DNA of 26,453 bases, taken from an uncultured Collinsella sp. (GTDB taxonomy: Bacteria > Actinomycetota > Coriobacteriia > Coriobacteriales > Coriobacteriaceae). The stretch covers positions 1 to 26,453 of the forward strand of contig CABUWD010000009.1 in assembly GCA_902495155.1 (NCBI GenBank), read 5' to 3'. The number at the start of each line of letters is the position of its first letter. Positions within the stretch are counted from its first letter, which is position 1. Positions 6,924 through 14,280 of this stretch are shown here, piece by piece. Under the pieces are notes generated by a model. That model saw only the letters and a program-made list of their open reading frames with translations, searched no databases and was not told where the DNA came from. The translations under genes and the position numbers were made by a program.

Positions 6924-6978
6924 ACAGCGACTTACTTCTCTTTAATTTATTTACTTTTGTTCGATCAAGGAGATCATC

Positions 6979-8289
6979 ATGAGCCAGTTCATCAACAACC
7001 CCGAGCACACCTTTGGTTTCGATACCCTGCAGCTTCACGTTGGCCAGGAGAGTGCCGATCCTGCATCCGACTCCCGCGCCGTGCCTATCTACCAGACCAC
7101 GAGCTATGTGTTCCGCAACTCCCAGCACGCCGCCGACCGCTTTGGTCTTGCCGATGCCGGTAACATCTACGGCCGTCTGACCAACTCCACCCAGGGCGTC
7201 TTCGAGGACCGTATCGCCGCACTCGAGGGTGGCGTGGCCGGTCTAGCCGTCGCCTCCGGTGCTGCTGCCATCACCTATACCCTGCAGGCTCTTGCCCAGG
7301 CCGGTGACCACGTGGTGGCTCAGAAGACCATCTACGGTGGCTCCTACAACCTGCTGGAGCATACGCTCTCCCAGTTTGGCGTCGAGACCACCTTCGTCGA
7401 TGCCCACAACCTGGAAGAGGTTGAGGGCGCCATCAAGGACAACACCACGGTCATCTACCTCGAGACGCTCGGCAACCCCAACTCCGACATCCCCAATATC
7501 GACGCCATCTCCGAGATCGCCAAGAAGCACGGTTTACCGGTTGTCGTCGACAACACCTTCGGCACCCCGTATCTGTTCCGTCCGCTGGAGCATGGTGCCA
7601 ACATCGTCGTCCACTCCGCAACCAAGTTCATCGGCGGCCACGGCACCTCGCTGGGCGGTGTGATCGTCGACGGCGGTAACTTCGATTGGAAGGCGAGCGG
7701 CAAGTATGCGCAGATCGCCGAGCCCAACCCCTCCTACCATGGCGTCTCGTTTGCCGAGGCTGCCGGTCCCGCCGCCTTCGCAACCTATGTCCGCGCCATC
7801 CTGCTGCGTGACGAGGGCGCCTGCATCAGCCCGTTCAACGCCTGGGTCCTGCTCCAGGGCACCGAGACTCTGTCGCTGCGCGTTGACCGTCATGTCGAGA
7901 ACACCAAGAAGGTCGTTGAGTTCCTGGCTGGTGACAGCCATGTTGCCAAGGTGAATCACCCGAGCCTGCCTGAGCACCCCGATCACGAGCTCTATCAGAA
8001 GTACTTCTCCAACGGCGGTGCCTCGATCTTTACCTTTGAGATTAAGGGTGGCCAGGAGGCAGCTTGGAAGTTCATCGATCATCTGCAGGTGTTCTCGCTG
8101 CTCGCCAACGTGGCCGACGTCAAGTCGCTCGTCGTGCACCCGGCTACCACCACACACTCCCAGCTCTCTGCCGAGGAGCTCGCCGAGCAGAACATCACGC
8201 CCTCCACGATCCGTCTTTCCATCGGTACCGAGAACGCCGAGGATATCATTTGGGATCTGAAGCAGGCTTTCGCCGCGCTGGACGAGTAA
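6979..8289 (+). CDS. metY: O-acetylhomoserine sulfhydrylase / aminocarboxypropyltransferase
   Basis: A 436-residue PLP enzyme of the Cys/Met metabolism family. It makes homocysteine (or methionine) from O-acetylhomoserine and sulfide (or methanethiol) in the cytoplasm. The N-terminus FGFDTLQLHVGQ and the block PIYQTTSYVF are typical of MetY. The PLP-binding Lys216 sits in VHSATKFIGGHG, and the Asp of VVVDNTFGTPYL holds the cofactor ring nitrogen. The length of about 430 residues, longer than MetB/MetC (about 380), supports MetY. AAGGAG precedes the ATG by six bases. It is divergent from a LysR gene and carries a leader peptide, so at least two control layers are suggested. A strong terminator follows at 8350. 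Confidence 0.95.
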   Translation: MSQFINNPEHTFGFDTLQLHVGQESADPASDSRAVPIYQTTSYVFRNSQHAADRFGLADAGNIYGRLTNSTQGVFEDRIAALEGGVAGLAVASGAAAITYTLQALAQAGDHVVAQKTIYGGSYNLLEHTLSQFGVETTFVDAHNLEEVEGAIKDNTTVIYLETLGNPNSDIPNIDAISEIAKKHGLPVVVDNTFGTPYLFRPLEHGANIVVHSATKFIGGHGTSLGGVIVDGGNFDWKASGKYAQIAEPNPSYHGVSFAEAAGPAAFATYVRAILLRDEGACISPFNAWVLLQGTETLSLRVDRHVENTKKVVEFLAGDSHVAKVNHPSLPEHPDHELYQKYFSNGGASIFTFEIKGGQEAAWKFIDHLQVFSLLANVADVKSLVVHPATTTHSQLSAEELAEQNITPSTIRLSIGTENAEDIIWDLKQAFAALDE

Positions 8290-8349
8290 GGCGACTTGTG
8301 CAAGGACCCCTTGCGACTCGATAGGTATAACTGCATAAAATGCCTGCTC

Positions 8350-8390
8350 AAGGCGCCTGTGCGAACAATAGTTGCACAGGCGCCTTTTTT
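8350..8390 (+). terminator. Intrinsic terminator of metY
   Basis: A perfect 13-bp stem (AAGGCGCCTGTGC at 8350-8362 with its complement at 8374-8386) and an 11-base loop run directly into a T tract ending at 8390. Confidence 0.93.
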
Positions 8391-8601
8391 GCATAGAGAG
8401 GGCGCAAAAACAGGGTTTTTGACACGCTTTATGCATTCGAGTTGTGGAAAACTCCTGTTGAGAGGATGTGAGTTTTACGCAATTGACGTGCGCCTTTTGA
8501 GTAAAACCGCAGGTCGCGATTTGCTCGGGGTACTATGCAGCGCGATCGAATCACACGCAGCCCAAACGCAGCAAAAACACACTACGGAGGTTTCCAGCTA
8601 C
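8391..8601. other. Intergenic region before the secreted-protein gene
   Basis: This 211-base spacer holds the promoter of the next gene. TACTAT near 8531 is the best -10 candidate, but no matching -35 is clear. TTGACA near 8427 lacks a partner -10. I see no riboswitch or small gene. Confidence 0.35.
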
Positions 8602-9378
8602 ATGAGGATCGATTCACGAAAACCGAAAGCCGCCGCCCTTTCCGCCGCTCTGACCGTGGCACTTTTGGCGGGCGTCGGCGCAACTGACGCCCACGCGGCA
8701 ACACTGTCCGATACGGTTGGATCTACGCCGTCCGAGACGACGCTGGTACAGCCCGTTGATTATCGCGGCGATGGTTATGGTTCCATGCAGGAGTGGAACG
8801 CCTCGATGGAGGCCAAGCGCGATTCCCTTGAGATGCGCGCTCAGATTATCCTAAACATGTATGGTGACTATGCCACCGATGACGAGCGCGCTGTGCTGCA
8901 GGGTTGTATCGATGGTGCGGGCAGCCTTTTGACGATGGGGGAGGTCGACGCGAAGTCGACCGAGCTCGATGAGCTGCGCACTGCGCTTGAGAATGCCAAG
9001 CGCGAAGCGCTCGAGGCCGCTGCCGCCGAGGCAGAGGCTGCCGAGGCCGCCCAGGCTTCGTACTACAACGCCGGCTACACTCCGTCCTACGCGTCTGCCG
9101 CGTCCTACGCGAACGGATCGGGCCTGACGCGCTCTGCGGGTGTCAATAACTACAACGGGCGCCGCGAGACCTATTACAGCAGCAATGTGCTTTATCACTA
9201 TCGCACGGGCGAATGGACTCAGGATTCTGAGGGCTTCTGGCGCGATTCCGACGGCTATTACGTTGTTGCCGCGGGCGATATGGCCCAGGGCTCGACCTTT
9301 ACGGGCTCCAAGGGTGATTGCAAGGTCTATGACTCCGGCTGCGCCGCCGGAACCACCGACTACTACACCGGTTGGTAA
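8602..9378 (+). CDS. Secreted coiled-coil protein with a putative wall-associated C-terminal domain
   Basis: A 258-residue exported protein. Residues 1-33 are a signal peptide with an Ala-rich core ending in DAHA|AT. Residues 40-150 are helical and end in a charged Ala/Glu-rich coiled coil (LDELRTALENAKREALEA...), which often acts as a spacer or wall-binding stalk. A low-complexity Tyr/Ser/Ala linker follows. The last 75 residues (from SAGVNNYNGRRETYYSS) are Tyr/Gly-rich, with GDCKVYDSGCAAGTTDYYTGW near the end. The DSG...D spacing recalls double-psi beta-barrel wall enzymes, but catalytic residues cannot be assigned. The ATG at 8602 follows CGGAGG. It is monocistronic with its own terminator. 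A cell-wall role is inference. Confidence 0.75.
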   Translation: MRIDSRKPKAAALSAALTVALLAGVGATDAHAATLSDTVGSTPSETTLVQPVDYRGDGYGSMQEWNASMEAKRDSLEMRAQIILNMYGDYATDDERAVLQGCIDGAGSLLTMGEVDAKSTELDELRTALENAKREALEAAAAEAEAAEAAQASYYNAGYTPSYASAASYANGSGLTRSAGVNNYNGRRETYYSSNVLYHYRTGEWTQDSEGFWRDSDGYYVVAAGDMAQGSTFTGSKGDCKVYDSGCAAGTTDYYTGW

Positions 9379-9407
9379 TCTGCCATAAGCCAATAGGACA
9401 TGACGGG

Positions 9408-9455
9408 CGGGCGTCTTTACCGAGCCTTTGGGCAACGTAAGGGCGTCCGTTTTTT
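9408..9455 (+). terminator. Intrinsic terminator of the secreted-protein gene
   Basis: A 13-bp stem (9408-9420 with 9437-9449, three G-U pairs) and a 16-base loop are followed by TTTTTT at 9450-9455. Confidence 0.8.
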
Positions 9456-9565
9456 GTGCATGCTTGAGCTAACAGAGCCCTTACCGTGGCAGTACGCCGC
9501 GCATATGGGCGCGGGGCACACTGGTTCTTGAGAATTAAGGTCTTTCTCTTGGAGGAAGTGGTCTT

Positions 9566-9772
9566 GTGGACGCTCGAGATATCGCCGTTGCCGCCGTCGC
9601 ATTGGTGCTTGGCTGCCTTGGTCCTACGGCCGCGTTCGTTGCGGGCATGCAGGGGGCATGCGGGGCTACTCCAATCGTGGTTGGCGCGCTGATCGCGGCC
9701 GCGCTGCTGGGAAGCGTCGGCGTGCTGCTTTGCCGCGATGACGAGGACGAGGTTCCGGAATCGCAACGCTAA
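9566..9772 (+). CDS. Small membrane protein, unknown function
   Basis: A 68-residue protein with two predicted transmembrane segments (about residues 6-27 and 36-56) joined by a short loop with one Cys (MQGACGATP). It ends in an acidic cytoplasmic-type tail (CRDDEDEVPESQR). The GTG start at 9566 follows GGAGG at ten bases. It is flanked by terminators on both sides, so it is a single-gene unit. No family is recognised. The clear ribosome site, membrane pattern and bounded transcript support it as real. Confidence 0.6.
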   Translation: MDARDIAVAAVALVLGCLGPTAAFVAGMQGACGATPIVVGALIAAALLGSVGVLLCRDDEDEVPESQR

Positions 9773-9809
9773 CTGTTGTGAGATTGGCAGCCGGGCATAG
9801 ACGAAGATG

Positions 9810-9848
9810 AAAGCCGCCGCAGGGGAAAGGTTCCCTTGCGGCGGCTTT
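9810..9848. terminator. Bidirectional terminator between convergent genes
   Basis: An 18-bp stem (9810-9827 with 9831-9848, one G-U pair), a 3-base loop and A/T-rich flanks on both sides (AAA...TTT). It serves the small membrane-protein gene on the plus strand and the reductase gene on the minus strand. Confidence 0.88.
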
Positions 9849-9881
9849 GCTGTTAAGGCTGTTGAATGCGGCGCGTTGGCG

Positions 9882-10796
9882 CTACCAGCTTTTCTCGATA
9901 TCGCGGATGCGCCGATAGAGCCAATCGTTTTGCGGCACTTGGATGTCGTGTTTGGCGGCAAGGCGGCAAATGGTGCCCGCGAACTCATCAACCTCGGTTT
10001 TGCGCCTTGCGACGCGGTCTTGAGCCATCGATGGCATACCGGCGGGGTCGACTCCTTCGATGAGGTGCACCATCTGCGTCAGGTCTGCTTCAGTCAGTTC
10101 AATGCCCTCGGCGTTAGCGACCGCAAGCGTTTCGCGCATGGCGGAAACAAAGCAGCGGCGCTGCTCGGAGCCCGGCTCCGTGGCGCTTCCGTAGGTCCCG
10201 CCGTACGCCATACAGGTCTGGTTGATGCCGTCGTTGAGCATGAGTTTGGCCCACATGCGGTGCGCAATGTCGCTCTCGACGGTATGGGCGATGCCGCAGC
10301 GCGTATAGAGCTCGTCGATGGCGGTAACGGTTGCGGGCTTGGTGCCCGCTGCCGCGCCAAAGCGAATCTCGCCCGCATTGGTAAAGGTGAGCTCTCCGTT
10401 GAGGAACACGGCGTCCATGCCTTGGCAGATACCCAGGACGGTGTGCTCCCAGCCAAAGCGCTCGGCAATCTTTTGCTCGCTCGTAATGCCGTTGCACAGC
10501 GAGGCGATGAGCGTGTTGGGTCCCACGACACGCTCCATAGTCTTGAGTGCTTGGTCGAGACCGGTGGTCTTGACCGTCAGGATGACCAGATCGGCGGGCG
10601 CTGCCTCGCTGGCGCGGACGGACGTGAGATCGCAAGGCTTTCCGTTGACGGTGAGCGCATCGCCCGCGTGACGCTCAAAACGGGCGTCATCCATAACGTA
10701 TTCGACGGCGTCATTGCCGAGGGCCTTGGCAATCATGCTGCCGTAGAGCAGGCCGACGCCGCCCTTGCCGATAAAGGCGACCTTGTTGATCTGCAT
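9882..10796 (-). CDS. panE: 2-dehydropantoate 2-reductase (ketopantoate reductase family)
   Basis: A 304-residue NADPH-dependent reductase of the ApbA/PanE family, which reduces ketopantoate to pantoate for coenzyme A synthesis. The N-terminal Rossmann segment is VAFIGKGGVGLLYGSMIA. The NADPH domain continues with LVILTVKTTGLDQAL and a SLCNGITSEQKIAERFG block typical of the family. The catalytic-lysine region is in the helical C-terminal half (HRMWAKLMLNDGINQTCM). I chose the ATG at 10796, nine bases after GGGGAG; the ATG at 10805 is too close to that site. The family contains members with other substrates, and no pan gene is adjacent, so pantothenate function is probable rather than proven. 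Confidence 0.85.
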   Translation of the reverse strand: MQINKVAFIGKGGVGLLYGSMIAKALGNDAVEYVMDDARFERHAGDALTVNGKPCDLTSVRASEAAPADLVILTVKTTGLDQALKTMERVVGPNTLIASLCNGITSEQKIAERFGWEHTVLGICQGMDAVFLNGELTFTNAGEIRFGAAAGTKPATVTAIDELYTRCGIAHTVESDIAHRMWAKLMLNDGINQTCMAYGGTYGSATEPGSEQRRCFVSAMRETLAVANAEGIELTEADLTQMVHLIEGVDPAGMPSMAQDRVARRKTEVDEFAGTICRLAAKHDIQVPQNDWLYRRIRDIEKSW

Positions 10797-10814
10797 GTGA
10801 ATCATCTCCCCATA

Positions 10815-10841
10815 TAAAAGGCGCCCGCGTAAGGGGCGCCT
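10815..10841 (-). terminator. Terminator of the cyclase-family gene
   Basis: On the minus strand AGGCGCCC and GGGCGCCT pair over 8 bp with a 7-base loop, followed by TTTTATA. It lies between the cyclase gene and the downstream reductase gene, so these two are separate transcripts. Confidence 0.75.
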
Positions 10842-10917
10842 GATGGATTGTATGCCGCCGGGGTGATTGGTGGGTGCGCGGGGCGGCTGTTATAAAAAGG
10901 AAACGTTTGCCTGGACG

Positions 10918-11688
10918 TTACGCTGCGGGGCAGACCGCAAAGACGCGCGCGGGGTACCCGACACCATCACGGACCTTAGGGAAGGTGCAGAAGATGACGG
11001 CGCCTGTGGCGGGAAGCTCGTCCAGATGGTCCATGACCTCGATCTGATAGCGGTCGACCGAGAGGATGTATTGCTCGCCGGGGTAGGGGTAGGCGTCCTC
11101 CCGCGTGGTCACGCTCGCCGGGTCGGTGTCGGCCGGCTCGTGGCCGATAGCGCCGATGTTGCGCTCTTCAACGAGCCACTTGGTGGCGTCGAGGTCCCAG
11201 CCGGGGTAGTGGGGCTGGCCGTCCTCGTCCTTGTTTTCGAGGTCGGCGAGTTTGGACCAGTCGGAGCGGAAGGCAACAAAGGCGTCCTTGGGAATGCGAC
11301 CGTGCTCATTCTCCCAGGCTTTGAGGTCCTCGATGGTCAGGATAAAGTCAGGATTTGCGGCGCATTCCTTGTGCTTGTCGATCACGCAGAGCGGATGCAT
11401 AAACTCGATGGGTTCAATCTCTCCAAGGGAACGACCCTCAACGTGGAAATGCCGCGGTGCGTCGACATGCGTGCCGTACTGCGAGGCGACCGAATACTGA
11501 AAGCAGCGCATAGGGGCGAGCATGTCCTCGGGCGTGTTTGGCAGATAGTCGAAGAGCTTGGTGGACTCAAACGGCTTAAAGCCAAACCAGTGCGGGGTGT
11601 CGCACGAGAGCGTGTGGGTGAGGTCGACCCAGCGATAATCGGTGCTTTTGAGCTGGGATGCGAGGTTCCAAAGGTCGAGCGCGGGCAT
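10918..11688 (-). CDS. Cyclase-family (kynurenine-formamidase-like) hydrolase
   Basis: A 256-residue metal-dependent amidohydrolase of the cyclase family, which includes KynB formamidase and isatin hydrolase. The family metal motif is seen as SQYGTHVDAPRHF. H74, D76 and H80 are present, but the residue four before H74, usually a His ligand in KynB-type enzymes, is Gln70. The late block NIGAIGHEPADTDP corresponds to the family substrate-pocket region. Length is normal. AAAGGAG precedes the ATG at 11688. It is divergent from an aldo/keto reductase gene. The substrate is unknown; tryptophan breakdown cannot be assumed because no other kyn gene is here. Confidence 0.85.
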   Translation of the reverse strand: MPALDLWNLASQLKSTDYRWVDLTHTLSCDTPHWFGFKPFESTKLFDYLPNTPEDMLAPMRCFQYSVASQYGTHVDAPRHFHVEGRSLGEIEPIEFMHPLCVIDKHKECAANPDFILTIEDLKAWENEHGRIPKDAFVAFRSDWSKLADLENKDEDGQPHYPGWDLDATKWLVEERNIGAIGHEPADTDPASVTTREDAYPYPGEQYILSVDRYQIEVMDHLDELPATGAVIFCTFPKVRDGVGYPARVFAVCPAA

Positions 11689-11850
11689 GGGCGACTCCTT
11701 TCATCGGGCTTTTTGCTGATGTTAAAGCGGTGCCGTGACGGCCTGATTTCTGCTGCGTTACGATACGTTCTCAATTGCGATTCCGATGTGTTTCGATGAC
11801 GTGACGGGTTTGTTTCGCCTTGTCAGGGCTTCGATGGGAGGGGAGGGGCC

Positions 11851-13041
11851 GTGCAATATCGCGTTGACCCTAAAAGCGGCAACCGTATCTCGGCGTTGGG
11901 GCTGGGCTGCATGAGGTTTCCCGGTGCGCCGGGACGCCCGGATGGGAAGACAGCCGACGCCATCATCTCCCGTGCGGTGGAGCAGGGGATTAACTACCTG
12001 GACACGGCCTATCTCTATCCCGGCAACGAGGCTTGTGTGGGTGCGTCGCTTGAGCGCCTGGGCTTGCGCGACCAGGTTTTGCTCGCAACCAAGCTGCCGC
12101 ATGCTTCGTGCAAATGCGCGGAGGATTTCGACCGGTTCTTCGACGAGCAACTGCGCCGCCTGCGGACCGACCATATCGACTATTACCTCATGCACAACAT
12201 TACCTCGCCCGCCCAGTGGGAACGTGTGGTGGCGTTGGGCATCGAGGACTGGATCGCGCGTCAAAAGGCGGCGGGGCGCATTCGCCAGATTGGTTTTTCG
12301 TACCACGGCAGCGCGGCGGATTTCCTGACGATGCTCGATGCATATGAGTGGGACTTTTGCCAGATCCAGTACAATTACGCTGGAGAGCGATATCAGGCGG
12401 GAACAGCGGGGCTCATGGCCGCCGCCGAGCGAGGCCTCGCGGTGTTTGTGATGGAGCCACTGCTGGGCGGGCGTTTAGCGGGCAAGCTGCCGCCACGGGC
12501 CCGCGCTGTGCTCGATAGTGCCCGTGACCCGCATTTGCGCACTCCTGCCGCCTGGGGTCTTTCGTGGGTCTGGAATCATCCTCAGGTGACGATGCTGCTT
12601 TCGGGTATGACCGATATCGCGCAGGTGGATGAGAACGCGGTGTTGGCCGATCGGGCCCTGCCGGATTCGATGACTGCCAACCAGCTCGACACGATCGCGC
12701 ACGTGCTGGATGAGTTTGAAAAATCGAATCGCGTGCCCTGCACGGGATGCGGCTATTGCATGCCGTGCCCTAAAGGCATCAATATCCCTGGATGTTTTGC
12801 CGCCTACAACGCAAGCTATGCGCACAGCTGGTTTACGGGTCTATCGCAGTACTTTACGGCGAGCGCGGTGCGCACAAGCGAGGCCAAGCTGGTGAGCAAT
12901 TGCGTCAAGTGCGGCAAATGCGCGCGCCACTGCCCACAGCATATCGATATCCCCGAGCGTCTCGATGACGTGCGCCGACGTTTCCAGCCTGGCCCCGTGA
13001 CGGCAGTGCTTAAGGCCTTCGGCAAAACGCGCTCCTCGTGA
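11851..13041 (+). CDS. Aldo/keto reductase with two C-terminal Fe-S cysteine clusters
   Basis: A 396-residue protein with an N-terminal aldo/keto reductase barrel (residues 1-280). The catalytic tetrad is visible as D51 and Y56 (LDTAYLYP), K81 (LLATKLP) and H115 (YYLMHN). The C-terminal 110 residues are ferredoxin-like. Cys297, 300, 303 and 306 form CTGCGYCMPCPKGINIP, and Cys351, 354, 357 and 361 form CVKCGKCARHCP. Such fused enzymes are common in anaerobes and probably link substrate oxidation or reduction to an electron carrier. GTG at 11851 is the start, after GGGAGGGGAGG. The gene is divergent from the cyclase gene; the 162-base spacer shows no clear promoter boxes. The substrate is unknown. 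Confidence 0.92.
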   Translation: MQYRVDPKSGNRISALGLGCMRFPGAPGRPDGKTADAIISRAVEQGINYLDTAYLYPGNEACVGASLERLGLRDQVLLATKLPHASCKCAEDFDRFFDEQLRRLRTDHIDYYLMHNITSPAQWERVVALGIEDWIARQKAAGRIRQIGFSYHGSAADFLTMLDAYEWDFCQIQYNYAGERYQAGTAGLMAAAERGLAVFVMEPLLGGRLAGKLPPRARAVLDSARDPHLRTPAAWGLSWVWNHPQVTMLLSGMTDIAQVDENAVLADRALPDSMTANQLDTIAHVLDEFEKSNRVPCTGCGYCMPCPKGINIPGCFAAYNASYAHSWFTGLSQYFTASAVRTSEAKLVSNCVKCGKCARHCPQHIDIPERLDDVRRRFQPGPVTAVLKAFGKTRSS

Positions 13042-13121
13042 CCCTTTTATAACTTGCGCTGGAATAGTTCCTGCTTGCGGCAGAATAGGGCTTAAACAGG
13101 GACTATTCCACCGCAACTGAA
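13042..13121 (+). ncRNA. Structured intergenic element, copy 1
   Basis: An approximately 80-nt element directly after the aldo/keto reductase stop, ending at the ribosome site of the next gene. Outer stem TTGCG (13054-13058) pairs with CGCAA (13112-13116). After one C-C mismatch, TGGAATAGT pairs with 13102-13110. A U-G pair and CCTG (13070-13073) with CAGG (13097-13100) complete a 19-pair helix. The loop is 23 bases. A second copy lies at 14185-14266. No U-tract follows, so it is not an ordinary terminator. Whether it acts as RNA or is a dispersed DNA repeat is not settled. Confidence 0.75.
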
Positions 13122-13131
13122 GGGGGCTGTC

Positions 13132-14151
13132 GTGGGCCATCGGGATTCATGGGATGATTCGCGTGAGGTTCGTTGGGGCATTTTGGGCGCTGGGCACATT
13201 TCTCATCGATTTGCATCGTCGCTCAAGAAGGTCGACGGGGCACGGCTGGTGGCTGCGGCCGGCCGCACTCCTGCGCATGTCGAGGAATTTTGCCGAGCGT
13301 TTTCGATTGATGCTGCGCATGGCCATGCCTCGGTCGACGATAACGGCGATGCGGCTTATGACGCGCTGATTGCCGACCCCGATGTCGACGCAATTTACTT
13401 GGCTCTTCCGCATGGCATGCATACGCGTTGGGCCTGTCGCGCGCTGTGCGCCGGAAAGGCCGTGCTGTGCGAAAAGCCGGCCGTTTTGAGTGAGGAAGAG
13501 GCTCTCTCGATTGCCTCCACCTCTCGCGAGCGCGGCGTGCTGTTTATGGAGGCGATGAAGAATCGGTTTTGCCCGATGCGCACTCGCGTGAAGGACTTGC
13601 TTGCGTCGGGTGAGCTTGGCCGTATTGTCTCGATTGAAAGCGTGCAAAACCTCGATTACGGCGAGTCTCCTTCAGGCTATCTGCTTGATCCGTTGCAGGG
13701 CGGCTGTCTATATGACATGGGCTGCTATGCAGTCGGTTGGTTTGAGGATTTGCTCGCGGGCGCTTGCGAGGTTTCGTCTCGTGAAGTTCGCTGGCGTGAC
13801 GTATCGGGCGGCCGCGTCGATTGGGCCGACGAGATCCATATGAGCGTCGACGGTATACCCATTCATATGGTGTGCGACGGCAAAGCAACATATGAAAGCC
13901 GCTTAACGATTGCCTGTGAGCGGGGCTCGTTGGAAATCGAGCGTCTCCATCGCCCCGAGCTCGCTCATGTAAAGTATTCCGACGGTCGGATACTCGAAAT
14001 CGATGCACCATTTGAGGTCGATGATTTTTACGGTGAGGTGTCGCATGCGGCGCGGCTCATTCAGGCGGGGAAACTCGAAAGCCCCATCATGTCCCTAGCC
14101 GCCACACAGCGCTGTGCGCACATCATCGATGCGATTCGCTTGAAACTTTAG
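13132..14151 (+). CDS. Gfo/Idh/MocA-family oxidoreductase (second)
   Basis: A 339-residue NAD(P)-dependent oxidoreductase. The Rossmann start is VRWGILGAGHISHRFASSL (a proper GxGxxx motif, unlike the other family member in this window). Then come DVDAIYLALPHGMHTRWA and the hallmark CEKPAVLSEEEA with its Lys. FMEAMKNRFCP and GGCLYDMGCYAVGWF follow in the substrate domain. It most resembles the dihydrodiol-dehydrogenase/YvaA-like members. The start is GTG at 13132 behind AAGGGGG, immediately downstream of hairpin element copy 1, so the element may influence its translation. The substrate is unknown. It shares only the family with the 4035-5141 gene, so this is not a recent duplication. Confidence 0.9.
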   Translation: MGHRDSWDDSREVRWGILGAGHISHRFASSLKKVDGARLVAAAGRTPAHVEEFCRAFSIDAAHGHASVDDNGDAAYDALIADPDVDAIYLALPHGMHTRWACRALCAGKAVLCEKPAVLSEEEALSIASTSRERGVLFMEAMKNRFCPMRTRVKDLLASGELGRIVSIESVQNLDYGESPSGYLLDPLQGGCLYDMGCYAVGWFEDLLAGACEVSSREVRWRDVSGGRVDWADEIHMSVDGIPIHMVCDGKATYESRLTIACERGSLEIERLHRPELAHVKYSDGRILEIDAPFEVDDFYGEVSHAARLIQAGKLESPIMSLAATQRCAHIIDAIRLKL

Positions 14152-14184
14152 GGCGTGGGGCTCGGCGGACCGTGCCCCTGATGC

Positions 14185-14266
14185 CCCTTTTATAACTTGC
14201 GGTGGAATACGGTCTGTTTGCGCCAAAATAAGGCACCAATAGACCGTATTTTTCCGCAACTGATGA
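14185..14266 (+). ncRNA. Structured intergenic element, copy 2
   Basis: The second copy, between the second Gfo/Idh gene and endonuclease IV. It matches copy 1 at CCCTTTTATAACTTGCG, in the loop pattern TTGCG-CA-AATA-GGC, and at CCGCAACTGA. TTGCGG (14197-14202) pairs with CCGCAA (14254-14259). A T-T mismatch and two G-U pairs follow, then AATACGGTCT (14206-14215) pairs with 14241-14250. Loop length (23 bases) equals copy 1. The central stem differs from copy 1 on both sides while keeping pairing. Confidence 0.75.
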
Positions 14267-14280
14267 GGAGGGAGCTGGAG

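Noticed and set aside
6801..6978. SAM riboswitch or T-box in front of metY
   Set aside because: The conserved cores of SAM-I/II/III and the T-box TGGNACCGCG motif are not present; the leader ORF explains the layout better.
4035..14151. Recent duplication of the two Gfo/Idh genes
   Set aside because: They differ in the glycine motif, length and most residues outside the general family signatures.
13042..14266. Hairpin elements as intrinsic terminators or promoters
   Set aside because: No U-tract follows either stem on either strand, and TATAAC in front of the stems has no -35 partner at a proper distance.
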